Assembly (NCBI GenBank): GCA_019420045.1
Contig: JAHZHY010000339.1
Location: 5,159-14,176, forward strand
Length of the DNA stretch: 9,018 bases
DNA from: Clostridiales bacterium
GTDB taxonomy: Bacteria; Bacillota; Clostridia; Oscillospirales; Butyricicoccaceae
Direction: 5' to 3'
Below are positions 1 through 6,201 of this stretch, one piece after another. The notes below the pieces were generated by a model. That model did not search any database. It was not told where the DNA came from and was given only the letters and a program-made list of their open reading frames with translations. The translations under genes were made by a program, and so were the position numbers. Each line of letters begins with the position of its first letter. The first letter of the stretch is position 1.

Positions 1-711
1 ATGACCTCCCTCAACCCCACTATGACATGCGGCAAGCAGATCATTGAAACACTCCGGCTGCATCGTGGCCTTTCCAAAGAAGAGGCCACCAAAGAAGCCA
101 TTCACATGCTGGAAATGGTTAAAATCCCGGATGCGGAACGGCGCATTAAGGATTATCCTCATCAGATGTCCGGCGGCATGCGCCAGCGTGTGATGATTGC
201 CATTGCCCTGGCCTGTCAGCCTCACCTGCTGATTGCCGATGAACCTACTACGGCTCTGGATGTGACCATTCAGGCCCAGATCATCGATCTGCTGCGGGAA
301 CTGAAAGAGAAGTTGAATACAGCCATTATCCTGGTCACCCATGATCTGGGTGTGGTGGCAAACTTCGCCGATCGCATCCAGGTCATGTATGCCGGCCAGG
401 TGGTGGAACGGGGCACAGCCCGTGAGATTTTTTATGAAGCCAAACATCCCTATACCTGGGCGCTGCTCAGCTCGGTTCCCAAGCTGGCCAAGGAGAGCAA
501 ACAGGAGCTCTATACCCTGCAAGGCACCCCTCCGGATCTGATCCTGCCTTTGGAGCATTGCCCCTTTGCTGCCCGGTGTGAGTTCTGTATGCCCATCTGC
601 AAAGAGCAGATGCCCCAGGAGACCGTTTTGTCTGACACCCACAGGCTGTCCTGCTGGCTCCAGCATCCCGACGCCCCCAAGGTGAAATCCTTTTATGAAA
701 GAGAGGTTTAA
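1..711 (+). CDS. dppD: Di/oligopeptide ABC importer ATP-binding subunit, DppD/OppD type (5'-truncated by window edge)
   Basis: This is the C-terminal two thirds of a cytoplasmic ATPase that powers uptake of di- or oligopeptides through a DppBC/OppBC permease. The window opens at the conserved MTSLNP segment, just after the Q-loop, so the first Met is internal and Walker A lies upstream. In the visible 236 residues: signature MSGGMRQ at 56-62, Walker B LLIADEP at 76-82, H-loop His114, and the oligopeptide-transporter C-terminal domain from about 172. That domain has Cys187, Cys193, Cys200 and Cys218, spaced like the cysteines that hold a [4Fe-4S] cluster in some DppD proteins; Cys196 is extra. 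Upstream permease and binding-protein genes are expected by family rule but not seen. The next gene starts 3 bp after the stop, so they are co-transcribed. Dpp versus Opp specificity cannot be told from this fragment; the symbol is tentative. Confidence 0.9.
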   Translation: MTSLNPTMTCGKQIIETLRLHRGLSKEEATKEAIHMLEMVKIPDAERRIKDYPHQMSGGMRQRVMIAIALACQPHLLIADEPTTALDVTIQAQIIDLLRELKEKLNTAIILVTHDLGVVANFADRIQVMYAGQVVERGTAREIFYEAKHPYTWALLSSVPKLAKESKQELYTLQGTPPDLILPLEHCPFAARCEFCMPICKEQMPQETVLSDTHRLSCWLQHPDAPKVKSFYEREV

Positions 712-714
712 AGA

Positions 715-1655
715 ATGAGTGAGAATTTGATCGAAGTCAAAAACCTCTGCAAGTATTTCCCTGCGGGCAAAAAACGCACGCTGAAAGCGGTGGACAATGT
801 ATCCCTCACCATTGCAAAAGGTGAGACCCTGGGACTTGTGGGCGAATCCGGCTGCGGCAAGACCACCTGCGGCCGTACCATTCTGAAGCTGTATCCTCAG
901 ACATCAGGGCAGATTTTCTTTGATGGACAGGAAGTTTCCAATATCAAAGGAAAGGCTTTGTTGAATTTCAAAAAGCGGGCCCAGATAATCTTCCAGGACC
1001 CCTATTCTTCCCTGGACCCCCGCATGACCATCGCCGAGATCATCTCCGAAGGCATGACGGTGCACAATCATCTGTCCAATCAGGAAAAGCAGGAGAAGGT
1101 CAATGAACTGTTGGGCAAGGTGGGCCTGACCGAAGATTATGCCAACCGGTTTGCCCATGAGTTGTCTGGCGGCCAGCGCCAGCGTATCGGCATTGCCCGG
1201 GCTTTGGCGGTGGAACCGGAGTTCATCGTCTGTGATGAACCCATTTCCGCTCTGGATGTGTCCATTCAGGCCCAGATTATCAATCTGCTGATCAAATTAC
1301 AGAAGGAAAACCATCTGACCTGTCGGTGGTGCGCCACATCTCCGATCGGGTGGGTATTATGTACCTGGGCAGCATGGTGGAGCTGGGCAGCAGCCAGGCG
1401 ATTTTCGGCCAGCCGCTGCATCCCTACACCAAGGCTCTGATTTCCGCCATTCCCGAGGCTGATCCCGATGCGGAAAAGACCCGGAAACGGATTCCTCTGG
1501 AGGGAGAAGTGCCCAGTCCCATCGATCCTCCTTCGGGCTGCAAGTTCCGTCCTCGGTGTGCCTATGCCACCGACAAATGCGCCCAGGAGATCCCCACTTG
1601 GGAAGAAGCGGCTCCCGGCCATTTTGTAGCCTGCCATCACTGGCGGGAAGTGTAA
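715..1655 (+). pseudogene. dppF: Di/oligopeptide ABC importer ATP-binding subunit, DppF/OppF type, frameshifted by an internal deletion
   Basis: This is the second ATPase of the peptide importer, normally the partner of DppD. ATG 715 follows an AGAGAGG ribosome binding site (700-706). Frame 1 reads Walker [10 protein letters not shown] (residues 43-51), Q-loop Gln94, signature LSGGQRQ (150-156) and Walker B FIVCDEP (170-176), and runs normally to ENHLT (about residue 202, base 1320). It then becomes nonsense and stops at 1440. The correct continuation, [13 protein letters not shown] and onwards, is in frame 3 from about 1317 to the stop at 1653-1655, including the cysteine-rich C-terminal domain. 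Compared with the family pattern HLTYLFISHDLSVV, about 22 bases are missing. These encode the H-loop SHD segment, whose histidine is needed for ATP hydrolysis. TGACC is found at the junction, consistent with loss between short direct repeats. As it stands the product cannot be a working ATPase. A real mutation, a mixed population or an assembly error are all possible. Confidence 0.88.
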
Positions 1656-1662
1656 GCAAACG

Positions 1663-1693
1663 AAAAAAGGCGCCTGAAAGGGCGCCTTTTTTT
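1663..1693 (+). terminator. Rho-independent terminator of the peptide-importer operon
   Basis: A perfect AGGCGCC/GGCGCCT stem (1668-1674 and 1681-1687) with loop TGAAAG is followed by a run of seven T (1687-1693). An A-run on the 5' side pairs with the T-run. It begins 7 bp after the dppF stop, so it ends the importer operon. Confidence 0.93.
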
Positions 1694-1723
1694 GTTCGGA
1701 TTTTCCCCATCCGGTGGGAAGCT

Positions 1724-1844
1724 ATGGTATAATAGCCGCAAAGTGGTTATTATACCGATTTTTGCGGCCGTTTTCTCGTCCCGCAGGCGGGACAACCGAA
1801 AACCTGGCCAATATACCATTTCGCATTCGCTTCATGGTATAATA
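1724..1844. repeat. Structured intergenic element with direct and inverted copies of a -10-like box and three hairpins
   Basis: The 11-base word ATGGTATAATA occurs at 1724-1734 and again at 1834-1844, exactly 110 bp apart. Inverted copies lie between them: TATTATACC (1748-1756) pairs with GGTATAATA (1726-1734), and TATACCAT (1812-1819) pairs with ATGGTATA (1834-1841). In the centre is a long imperfect hairpin: GGCC 1766-1769 with 1806-1809, GTTTTC 1770-1775 with GAAAAC 1798-1803, and GTCCCG 1778-1783 with CGGGAC 1788-1793, closing on a 4-base loop. No open reading frame of note lies here. It could be a promoter/leader control region of ggt or a small intergenic repeat family member. The structure is plainly visible; its role is unknown. 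Confidence 0.6.
1835..1843 (+). promoter_or_regulatory. Extended -10 promoter of ggt
   Basis: TGGTATAAT is a full extended -10 element (TGn plus consensus TATAAT at 1838-1843). No good -35 is seen 16-18 bp upstream, which extended -10 promoters tolerate. The inferred start near 1850 gives a leader of about 25 nt before ATG 1876. A second identical TGGTATAAT at 1725-1733 could give a longer leader that contains the central hairpin. Confidence 0.6.
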
Positions 1845-1875
1845 TCAACAGATTTCTTTTGAAAGGGGAAACAAT

Positions 1876-3486
1876 ATGGAGACTTCCGCGCTTTATCCCT
1901 ATCCTTCCCGGCGGTATGTGACCTATGCCGCCCGGGGAATGTGCGCCACATCCAATCATCTGGCGGCGCAGGCCGGGGTGGATATGCTGAAAAAAGGGGG
2001 AAACGCTTTTGATGCAGCCATTGCCGCCGCAGCCTGTCTGGTTGTTCTGGAACCCCAGACCAATGGCGCCGGTAGCGATGCATTTGCCATCTTCACTCAA
2101 AACGGAGGCAAATTGCAGGGCATGAACTCCACCGGCGTCATGGGCCGCAGTTTCGACCTGCAGAAAATGCGGGACAAGGGCTATAAGGAGATGCCCCATT
2201 ACGGTTTTGAGCCGGTGACCGTGCCCGGTGCTCCGGCTGCCTGGGCGGCCATCAACGAAAAATATGGCCGTCTGCCCCTGACCGAAGTGCTGGCTCCCGC
2301 CATTTCCTATGCCCGGGAAGGCCAGGCTTTGTGCACCATCACATGGAGCAGCATCAATACCATGGCATCCCGTATGCGGGAAAACACCGATTGCGGCCCG
2401 CAGTTTGACGAATGGTTCCGCATTTTTATGCCGGGAGGGGAAGCGCCCCGGCCGGGACAACTGTTCCGCAACCCTGATCTGGCGGACACCCTGGAGACCA
2501 TCGCCAAGACCCAGGCCAAGGACTATTATCAGGGAGAGATTGCCGACAGAATCGTGGCGGCTTCTCACAAGTTCGGCGGCTTTTTGGAAAAAGAAGACCT
2601 GATGGAGCACGAAGTCCAGTGGGTACAGCCCCTCAGCGTGCCCTACCATGGCTATGAGGTGTGGGAGCTGCCTCCCAACGGCCAGGGGATCATTGCCCTG
2701 ATGGCCCTCAACATCCTCAATGGCTTTGAACCTTCTCCCTTGGATGATCCTCTGGGAGTACACCGGCAGATCGAAGCCACCAAGCTGGCCTTTATCGATG
2801 GCCTGCGCTATATTGCCGATCCCCGGTATATGGAGGTGTCTCCGGAAGAAATGCTCTCTCCGGAATATGCTGCCGCCCGGCGGAAGCTCATCGGCCAGAC
2901 CGCCATCGAACCGGCACCGGGCAATCCCAAGAACCCGGGCACCGTCTATCTCTGTGCGGCGGACAACGAAGGCAACATGATTTCCTACATCCAGAGCAAT
3001 TACGCCGGTTTTGGCTCAGGCGTAGTGGTGCCCGGCACAGGCATTGCTCTGCAAAACCGGGGCAAGGGCTTCTCCCTGGACCCGGAAAGCCCCAATGCCG
3101 CGGCGCCGGGCAAGCGGCCTTACCACACCATCATCCCCGGTTTCCTTACAAAAGACGGCAAACCGGTGGGCCCCTTTGGGGTGATGGGCGGCTTTATGCA
3201 GCCCCAGGCCCATGTACAGGTGATGACCAAGCTCATCGACTGCGGCCTCAACCCCCAGGCCTGCATCGATGCCCCTCGTTGGCTGTGGACTGCCGGAAAA
3301 GAAGTTCATGTGGAAACGGAGTTTTCCACCTATCTGGCGGATTCTCTGGCCCAGCGCGGTCATAAAATCGTCTTTGATACCAACCGGGGTGGCTTTGGCA
3401 AGGGTCAGATGATCCTGCGCACTCCCTTCGGTACACTCATCGGCGGCACAGAGCCCCGCTGCGAAGGGGCCTGCGCAGCCTGGTAA
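1876..3486 (+). CDS. ggt: Gamma-glutamyltransferase family protein (YwrD-like, cytoplasmic)
   Basis: This is a 536-residue N-terminal nucleophile hydrolase of the gamma-glutamyltransferase/cephalosporin acylase family. Such enzymes cleave or transfer the gamma-glutamyl group of glutathione and related compounds. They are made as one chain that self-cleaves before a catalytic Thr. Here that Thr is probably Thr356 in PGTVYL, followed by DNEGNMISYIQSNY, giving subunits of about 355 and 181 residues. Other family marks are GMCATSNHLAAQAG near 21-34, GGNAFDAAIAAA (41-52) and VMGGFMQPQAH (436-446); the last resembles the YwrD branch rather than the PGGS-type oxyanion loop of classical GGT. No signal peptide is seen, so it should act in the cytoplasm. 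ATG 1876 is supported by GAAAGGGGA at 1861-1869. It stands alone in its own transcription unit downstream of a peptide-importer operon, which suggests a shared role in using imported peptides. True substrate is not determinable here. Confidence 0.92.
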   Translation: METSALYPYPSRRYVTYAARGMCATSNHLAAQAGVDMLKKGGNAFDAAIAAAACLVVLEPQTNGAGSDAFAIFTQNGGKLQGMNSTGVMGRSFDLQKMRDKGYKEMPHYGFEPVTVPGAPAAWAAINEKYGRLPLTEVLAPAISYAREGQALCTITWSSINTMASRMRENTDCGPQFDEWFRIFMPGGEAPRPGQLFRNPDLADTLETIAKTQAKDYYQGEIADRIVAASHKFGGFLEKEDLMEHEVQWVQPLSVPYHGYEVWELPPNGQGIIALMALNILNGFEPSPLDDPLGVHRQIEATKLAFIDGLRYIADPRYMEVSPEEMLSPEYAAARRKLIGQTAIEPAPGNPKNPGTVYLCAADNEGNMISYIQSNYAGFGSGVVVPGTGIALQNRGKGFSLDPESPNAAAPGKRPYHTIIPGFLTKDGKPVGPFGVMGGFMQPQAHVQVMTKLIDCGLNPQACIDAPRWLWTAGKEVHVETEFSTYLADSLAQRGHKIVFDTNRGGFGKGQMILRTPFGTLIGGTEPRCEGACAAW

Positions 3487-3495
3487 CTCCTCCCC

Positions 3496-3533
3496 TTTCC
3501 TTCCCCCTGGCTTTGTGGCCAGGGGGAAGGAAA
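3496..3533 (+). terminator. Strong hairpin after ggt, possible terminator without T-run
   Basis: A perfect 16-bp stem (3496-3511 with 3518-3533, core CCTTCCCCCTGGC) closes on loop TTTGTG 10 bp after the ggt stop. It is followed by AATAGTTC, not a T-run, so it is not a classical intrinsic terminator. It may protect the 3' end of the mRNA or separate ggt from the tRNA promoter that starts 9 bp later. Confidence 0.5.
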
Positions 3534-3541
3534 AATAGTTC

Positions 3542-3570
3542 TTGACAGAGGGTTCTTCCTGTGCTATACT
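3542..3570 (+). promoter_or_regulatory. Consensus sigma-70/sigma-A promoter of the initiator tRNA gene
   Basis: TTGACA (3542-3547), a 17-bp spacer and TATACT (3565-3570) form a near-consensus promoter. Transcription would begin around 3577, about 20 bp before the mature tRNA 5' end. The strength fits a stable-RNA gene. Confidence 0.9.
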
Positions 3571-3596
3571 AATCGAGTACCAAACAAATGGAATAT

Positions 3597-3673
<77 letters not shown>

Positions 3674-3675
3674 TC

Positions 3676-3714
3676 TCGGAGTAAGTGATAAACCACTTGC
3701 TCCGATTTTTTTTT
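3676..3714 (+). terminator. Rho-independent terminator of the tRNA gene
   Basis: A 12-bp stem (TCGGAGTAAGTG 3676-3687 with CACTTGCTCCGA 3694-3705, one G-T wobble) and a 6-base loop are followed by nine T (3706-3714). It begins 3 nt after the encoded CCA. Confidence 0.95.
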
Positions 3715-3754
3715 ATGCAAAAACCGGACCGCCTGGCCGAAGTGGCTTCCTTCA

Positions 3755-3772
3755 TGTTATAATGGTTATAAT
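3755..3772 (+). promoter_or_regulatory. Tandem -10 boxes upstream of the membrane coiled-coil gene
   Basis: TGTTATAAT (3755-3763) is an extended -10. Nine bases on, TTATAAT occurs again (TATAAT at 3767-3772). No clear -35 is seen. Either box would place the start at about 3770-3785, some 30-45 nt before ATG 3815. Which one is used cannot be told. Confidence 0.55.
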
Positions 3773-3814
3773 GGAAGAAAATACGAAAATGCTTGGGCAA
3801 AGGTGGTATGGAAG

Positions 3815-5050
3815 ATGAACAATAATGTGAAGCTTTGGCTGCTTGCATCGTTATTTTTTGGATGGATTCCAGCCGCGATCCTGATCCCGGTGCTGCTTGT
3901 GATGCTTGAGATGCCTCCGGTCATCGCCATTTCAGCTGGAATCCTGGCGGCTTTGCTCACCGGACTTGTGGTGCACCTGGACAACCTCCGCAAATGGAAG
4001 CAGGGGGAAAAACAAAACCAGGAATGGCGCCGCCAGCAGGAAATAAAGCAGGTCGCCCAGGATCGGAAGGATTTTTGCAAAGACTGCCGGAATTTCAAAA
4101 TATTTTCAGAAAACGACCTAAAGTCTCCGGAGAAGAAGCAGCGCTTCCAGCTGATTGCAAAAAAACATCATCTGGAGCACCTGGATCAGAAGGCGCTGCT
4201 TTCCATTCTGGAAGAAGGCAAGAAGGAATATGCTGTTGAGCAGCGGAAAGCGGAGGAGGCCCGGCAGCAGGAGCTGGAGAAAAAGCGGGAAGAAGAACGG
4301 CGGCAGCAGGTGGAACTTCTGCAATATGCCCGGTACCATGGGACGGATAAAACCCAGGTCATGCTCAGCCATGAGCTGCTCCTTTTGAAAAATCGCATCA
4401 GCGAAACCATGATGACTCCCCTGCCTATGCTTCCCAAACAAAAAGAATCCGATGGGATGCTGGCCGCCGGCACAGCCTATGGCCTGGGCGGTATTCTTCC
4501 GGCAGCGGCTTCCCTGGCCCGCACGGGGGAAAAGAATGCCCGGGTCCGGCAGGCCAATGCACAGATCGACCAGATCAACTCCGCTTTGGTTCAGTCTGTC
4601 GCTTTGGATAATGCAGACAACGCAGCCATTGCAAAGCGGATGGAAAGCTTCAAGGATCGGGCCAGCACACTGCTGCTGGATGAAGACGGCGACAAAGTCT
4701 TCTCCCATTTGCATTTTGCCGATCCCCAGGTGGAGGTTGCGGAGACCGGCACGGTGACAGTCCGGGTCAAGGTCACGGCCGATGAAGGCCTGAAGGTATT
4801 TGGCAAGCCGGCCATTGCAGATGGCTCCATCAAAGCAGAAATTTTCTGTAAAGGGGAAAAAGTGGGCCAGGCCATTCTGGTCTTTCCCATTTTCGGCACT
4901 GGAAACCTGCTGTACCGGCAAAAAGTTTACCACTGGCAGGAAAAGGATGAGACGGTGGAACTCATCGGAATGTGCCTTTCTCCTGGTGGGAAACGAGGAC
5001 GGCATACTGTGGAATTTGCCCCGGCTGATCTGTGGGCAATGGAGAAATAA
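3815..5050 (+). CDS. Uncharacterised membrane-anchored coiled-coil protein
   Basis: I do not recognise this family. The 411-residue product begins with two hydrophobic helices (about 7-31 and 35-54) joined by a short turn. A basic stretch (NLRKWKQ) follows, which suggests that both ends are cytoplasmic. Residues about 60-175 are very rich in Lys, Glu, Gln and Arg with heptad-like patterning, a likely coiled coil. It includes one Cys pair, C88-x2-C91, in FCKDCRNF. Residues 213-235 form a Gly/Ala-rich weakly hydrophobic segment. About 305-402 is beta-rich (alternating VTVRVKV, AEIFCKG, AILVFPIF) and could be a small sandwich domain. An in-frame GTG at 3803 would add four residues. ATG 3815 is preferred because AAAGGTGG at 3799-3806 is well spaced for it. 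It is a single-gene unit between a tRNA terminator and its own terminator. It could be a membrane-tethered scaffold or stress protein, but no function is supported. Confidence 0.82.
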   Translation: MNNNVKLWLLASLFFGWIPAAILIPVLLVMLEMPPVIAISAGILAALLTGLVVHLDNLRKWKQGEKQNQEWRRQQEIKQVAQDRKDFCKDCRNFKIFSENDLKSPEKKQRFQLIAKKHHLEHLDQKALLSILEEGKKEYAVEQRKAEEARQQELEKKREEERRQQVELLQYARYHGTDKTQVMLSHELLLLKNRISETMMTPLPMLPKQKESDGMLAAGTAYGLGGILPAAASLARTGEKNARVRQANAQIDQINSALVQSVALDNADNAAIAKRMESFKDRASTLLLDEDGDKVFSHLHFADPQVEVAETGTVTVRVKVTADEGLKVFGKPAIADGSIKAEIFCKGEKVGQAILVFPIFGTGNLLYRQKVYHWQEKDETVELIGMCLSPGGKRGRHTVEFAPADLWAMEK

Positions 5051-5127
5051 AAGAAAAGAGCTATTTCACATTGCCAGATATGTATGGAGCAAAAGAGGAC
5101 CAGCTGCTGATGTGAATTTGTGGATGG

Positions 5128-5164
5128 ATAAGGCCTTCCGGGAATCAGAACCGGAAGGCCTTAT
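5128..5164 (+). terminator. Rho-independent terminator after the coiled-coil gene
   Basis: A perfect 14-bp stem (5128-5141 with 5151-5164, core AAGGCCTTCCGG) and a 9-base loop are followed by the T-rich tract TGTTTGTTGTCTTT. It lies 77 bp after the stop; the gap 5051-5127 holds no gene that I can support. Confidence 0.82.
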
Positions 5165-5170
5165 TGTTTG

Positions 5171-5198
5171 TTGTCTTTGAATGATTTTGTGATATACT
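5171..5198 (+). promoter_or_regulatory. Promoter of the lipoprotein gene
   Basis: TTGTCT (5171-5176), a 16-bp spacer and TATACT (5193-5198) with an upstream TGA extension (5190-5192) form a plausible extended -10 promoter. The transcript would start near 5205, about 40 nt before ATG 5244. Confidence 0.6.
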
Positions 5199-5243
5199 GA
5201 AAGAAAGAAAAGGATACATTTGGAATGCGAAGGGGTGAATCGG

Positions 5244-5870
5244 ATGAAAAAGCTCTGGATCATACTGTGTATGCTTTTTATCTTTGTTTTGTGGACCGGC
5301 TGCCGAAGGCAGGAAGCAGCCGAAGAAAAACCACAGCAAGGCATAAAACAGGAGGAACAAGAAGAGAAAATGTCCACCGGTAAAGAGCTGGTGCGAGAAG
5401 TCCATGAAAACATCGGGGCTATTTTGGAAAAAGAACGGCGGATCGAAGATATTTTCATGGGCGCCGGTCTGGCTACCGCTCCCAACGCCCCCTATGAACC
5501 CGATGAAAATGGACAGTGTTTTGTGCCGGTGACCGATGAGGAGGTCAACACCCTTCAGGCGCTGCGGGACCTGACGGAAGAGGTTTTCACTCCGGAATAT
5601 GCCAAGCAGCAGTTTTATCAAGGGGCCTTTGAGGGGAGTTACCCCAGATACCGGGAAGAGGACGGAAAACTGTGCATCGATATCGGTGTGGGCGGAGCCC
5701 TGGATAAGGAGTGGGCCCCGGATACTCTGGACATTGTGAAAGGCGAGGGAAACCGGATCACCGTTACGGTGGACTATATGAATTATCAGTCTCTCCGCCG
5801 CAGCCAGATCCAGTTTGTGAAAACGGAAGACGGTCTGCGCATCGAAGCCATGGAGGAAGTGGGACTGTAA
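5244..5870 (+). CDS. Small lipoprotein, possibly IseA-like
   Basis: The 208-residue product starts with MKK, a hydrophobic helix and a Cys at residue 20 (LWTGC), so it is probably an exported lipoprotein. Trp at -3 makes the lipobox unusual. A Gln/Glu/Lys linker (about 21-43) follows, then a helical part and a segment reading FVPVTDEEVNTLQALRDL, then FTPEYAKQQF and EEDGKLCIDIG. This order, a test-helix followed by a short beta-rich part with a DGKL turn, recalls the IseA (YoeB) inhibitors of cell-wall DL-endopeptidases. I base that only on the general look and hold it weakly. ATG 5244 is chosen over an upstream TTG at 5220 because AAGGGGTGA at 5230-5238 is a good ribosome binding site and the signal peptide begins there. 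It forms a single-gene unit. It could equally be an unrelated surface lipoprotein. Confidence 0.8.
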   Translation: MKKLWIILCMLFIFVLWTGCRRQEAAEEKPQQGIKQEEQEEKMSTGKELVREVHENIGAILEKERRIEDIFMGAGLATAPNAPYEPDENGQCFVPVTDEEVNTLQALRDLTEEVFTPEYAKQQFYQGAFEGSYPRYREEDGKLCIDIGVGGALDKEWAPDTLDIVKGEGNRITVTVDYMNYQSLRRSQIQFVKTEDGLRIEAMEEVGL

Positions 5871-5872
5871 AC

Positions 5873-5904
5873 AAAAAGAGGCAGGGTTTCCCTGCCTCTT
5901 TTTT
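5873..5904 (+). terminator. Rho-independent terminator of the lipoprotein gene
   Basis: Stem GAGGCAGGG (5878-5886) pairs with CCCTGCCTC (5890-5898) around a 3-base loop, with an A-run before and six T after (5899-5904). It begins 3 bp after the stop codon. Confidence 0.93.
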
Positions 5905-5935
5905 CGGTGTATCTAAGTAATCGGGTTTTACTGTT

Positions 5936-6118
5936 GTATTCGTTATTCACTGAAGAAGCGAATTCATTCAGAAGGAAGATCTGAGGATTTACCACAATGG
6001 CTGATGTGCTGGAGATCAACTGCTTTTGGCTGCTGGACAGGTGACTACCCTCTCTGTTGTCTGCCTGGGCCTGGAAACTTCCTGTTATGGCTATGATAAA
6101 ATTGGTAGACACCGGCCA
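5936..6118 (-). pseudogene. Decayed fragment of an ABC-exporter nucleotide-binding domain
   Basis: Read on the minus strand from about 6100 to 5939, the translation lines up with residues 445-499 of the exporter encoded at 7248-9018. Matching parts are FIIAITGSFQAQ with FIMAMPGGYQAQ, LSSSQKQLIS with LSTGQKQLIS, AIVVNPQIFLLNE with AIVANPRIFVLDE, and SSVNNE with SSVDTE. By eye, roughly half of about 56 residues are identical, with a one-codon insertion, and DNA words such as CCACAATGGC are shared. Weaker similarity may reach 6118 after a 1-base indel. Key sites are ruined: the signature is LSSSQ and the Walker B Asp is Asn. Walker A, the membrane domain and the H-loop are absent. There is no ribosome binding site or start of its own. 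It is a relic of a second exporter gene, most likely a paralogue of the neighbour. Confidence 0.82.
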
Positions 6119-6135
6119 GTAAATAAATCAAACCC

Positions 6136-6168
6136 ATCCCGGAGGAAACTTTCCTCCGGGATTTTTTT
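6136..6168 (+). terminator. Orphan rho-independent terminator
   Basis: ATCCCGGAGG (6136-6145) pairs with CCTCCGGGAT (6153-6162), followed by seven T (6162-6168). It points along the plus strand, but no plus-strand gene is seen between 5905 and 6135; only the minus-strand exporter relic is there. It may be left over from a lost gene or shield the next promoter from read-through. Confidence 0.85.
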
Positions 6169-6172
6169 GTAC

Positions 6173-6201
6173 TTGACAAAGATAGTTGTCAATGGTATGC
6201 T
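6173..6201 (+). promoter_or_regulatory. Promoter of the XRE/DUF3169 operon
   Basis: A perfect -35 TTGACA (6173-6178), a 17-bp spacer and TATGCT (6196-6201) preceded by TGG (6193-6195) make a strong extended -10 promoter. The start should be near 6208, inside the second operator repeat. The -35 lies inside the first operator repeat. Confidence 0.85.

Noticed and set aside
1..3. ATG at base 1 as the true start of the first gene
   Set aside because: MTSLNP is an internal conserved motif of DppD/OppD ATPases; Walker A must lie upstream of the window.
1326..1655. Separate 109-residue gene starting at GTG 1326
   Set aside because: It is the C-terminal part of the frameshifted DppF; it has no ribosome binding site of its own and continues the family alignment.
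1763..1809. Central hairpin upstream of ggt as an intrinsic terminator or riboswitch
   Set aside because: No T-run follows on either strand, and I recognise no conserved riboswitch core; it is kept only as a structured element.
1750..2763. Long minus-strand frame of 337 codons opposite ggt
   Set aside because: It is a shadow of the GC-rich ggt coding sequence; the protein has no recognisable motif and no ribosome binding site.
4118..5005. Minus-strand frame of 295 codons opposite the coiled-coil gene
   Set aside because: Phe/Leu-rich composition is that expected from the antisense of Lys/Glu/Gln codons; the plus strand has a promoter, ribosome binding site and membrane anchor.
5786..6112. 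Minus-strand 108-codon frame as a working gene
   Set aside because: Only its first part matches an ABC NBD, with key residues lost; the rest runs through the lipoprotein terminator and its 3' coding end.
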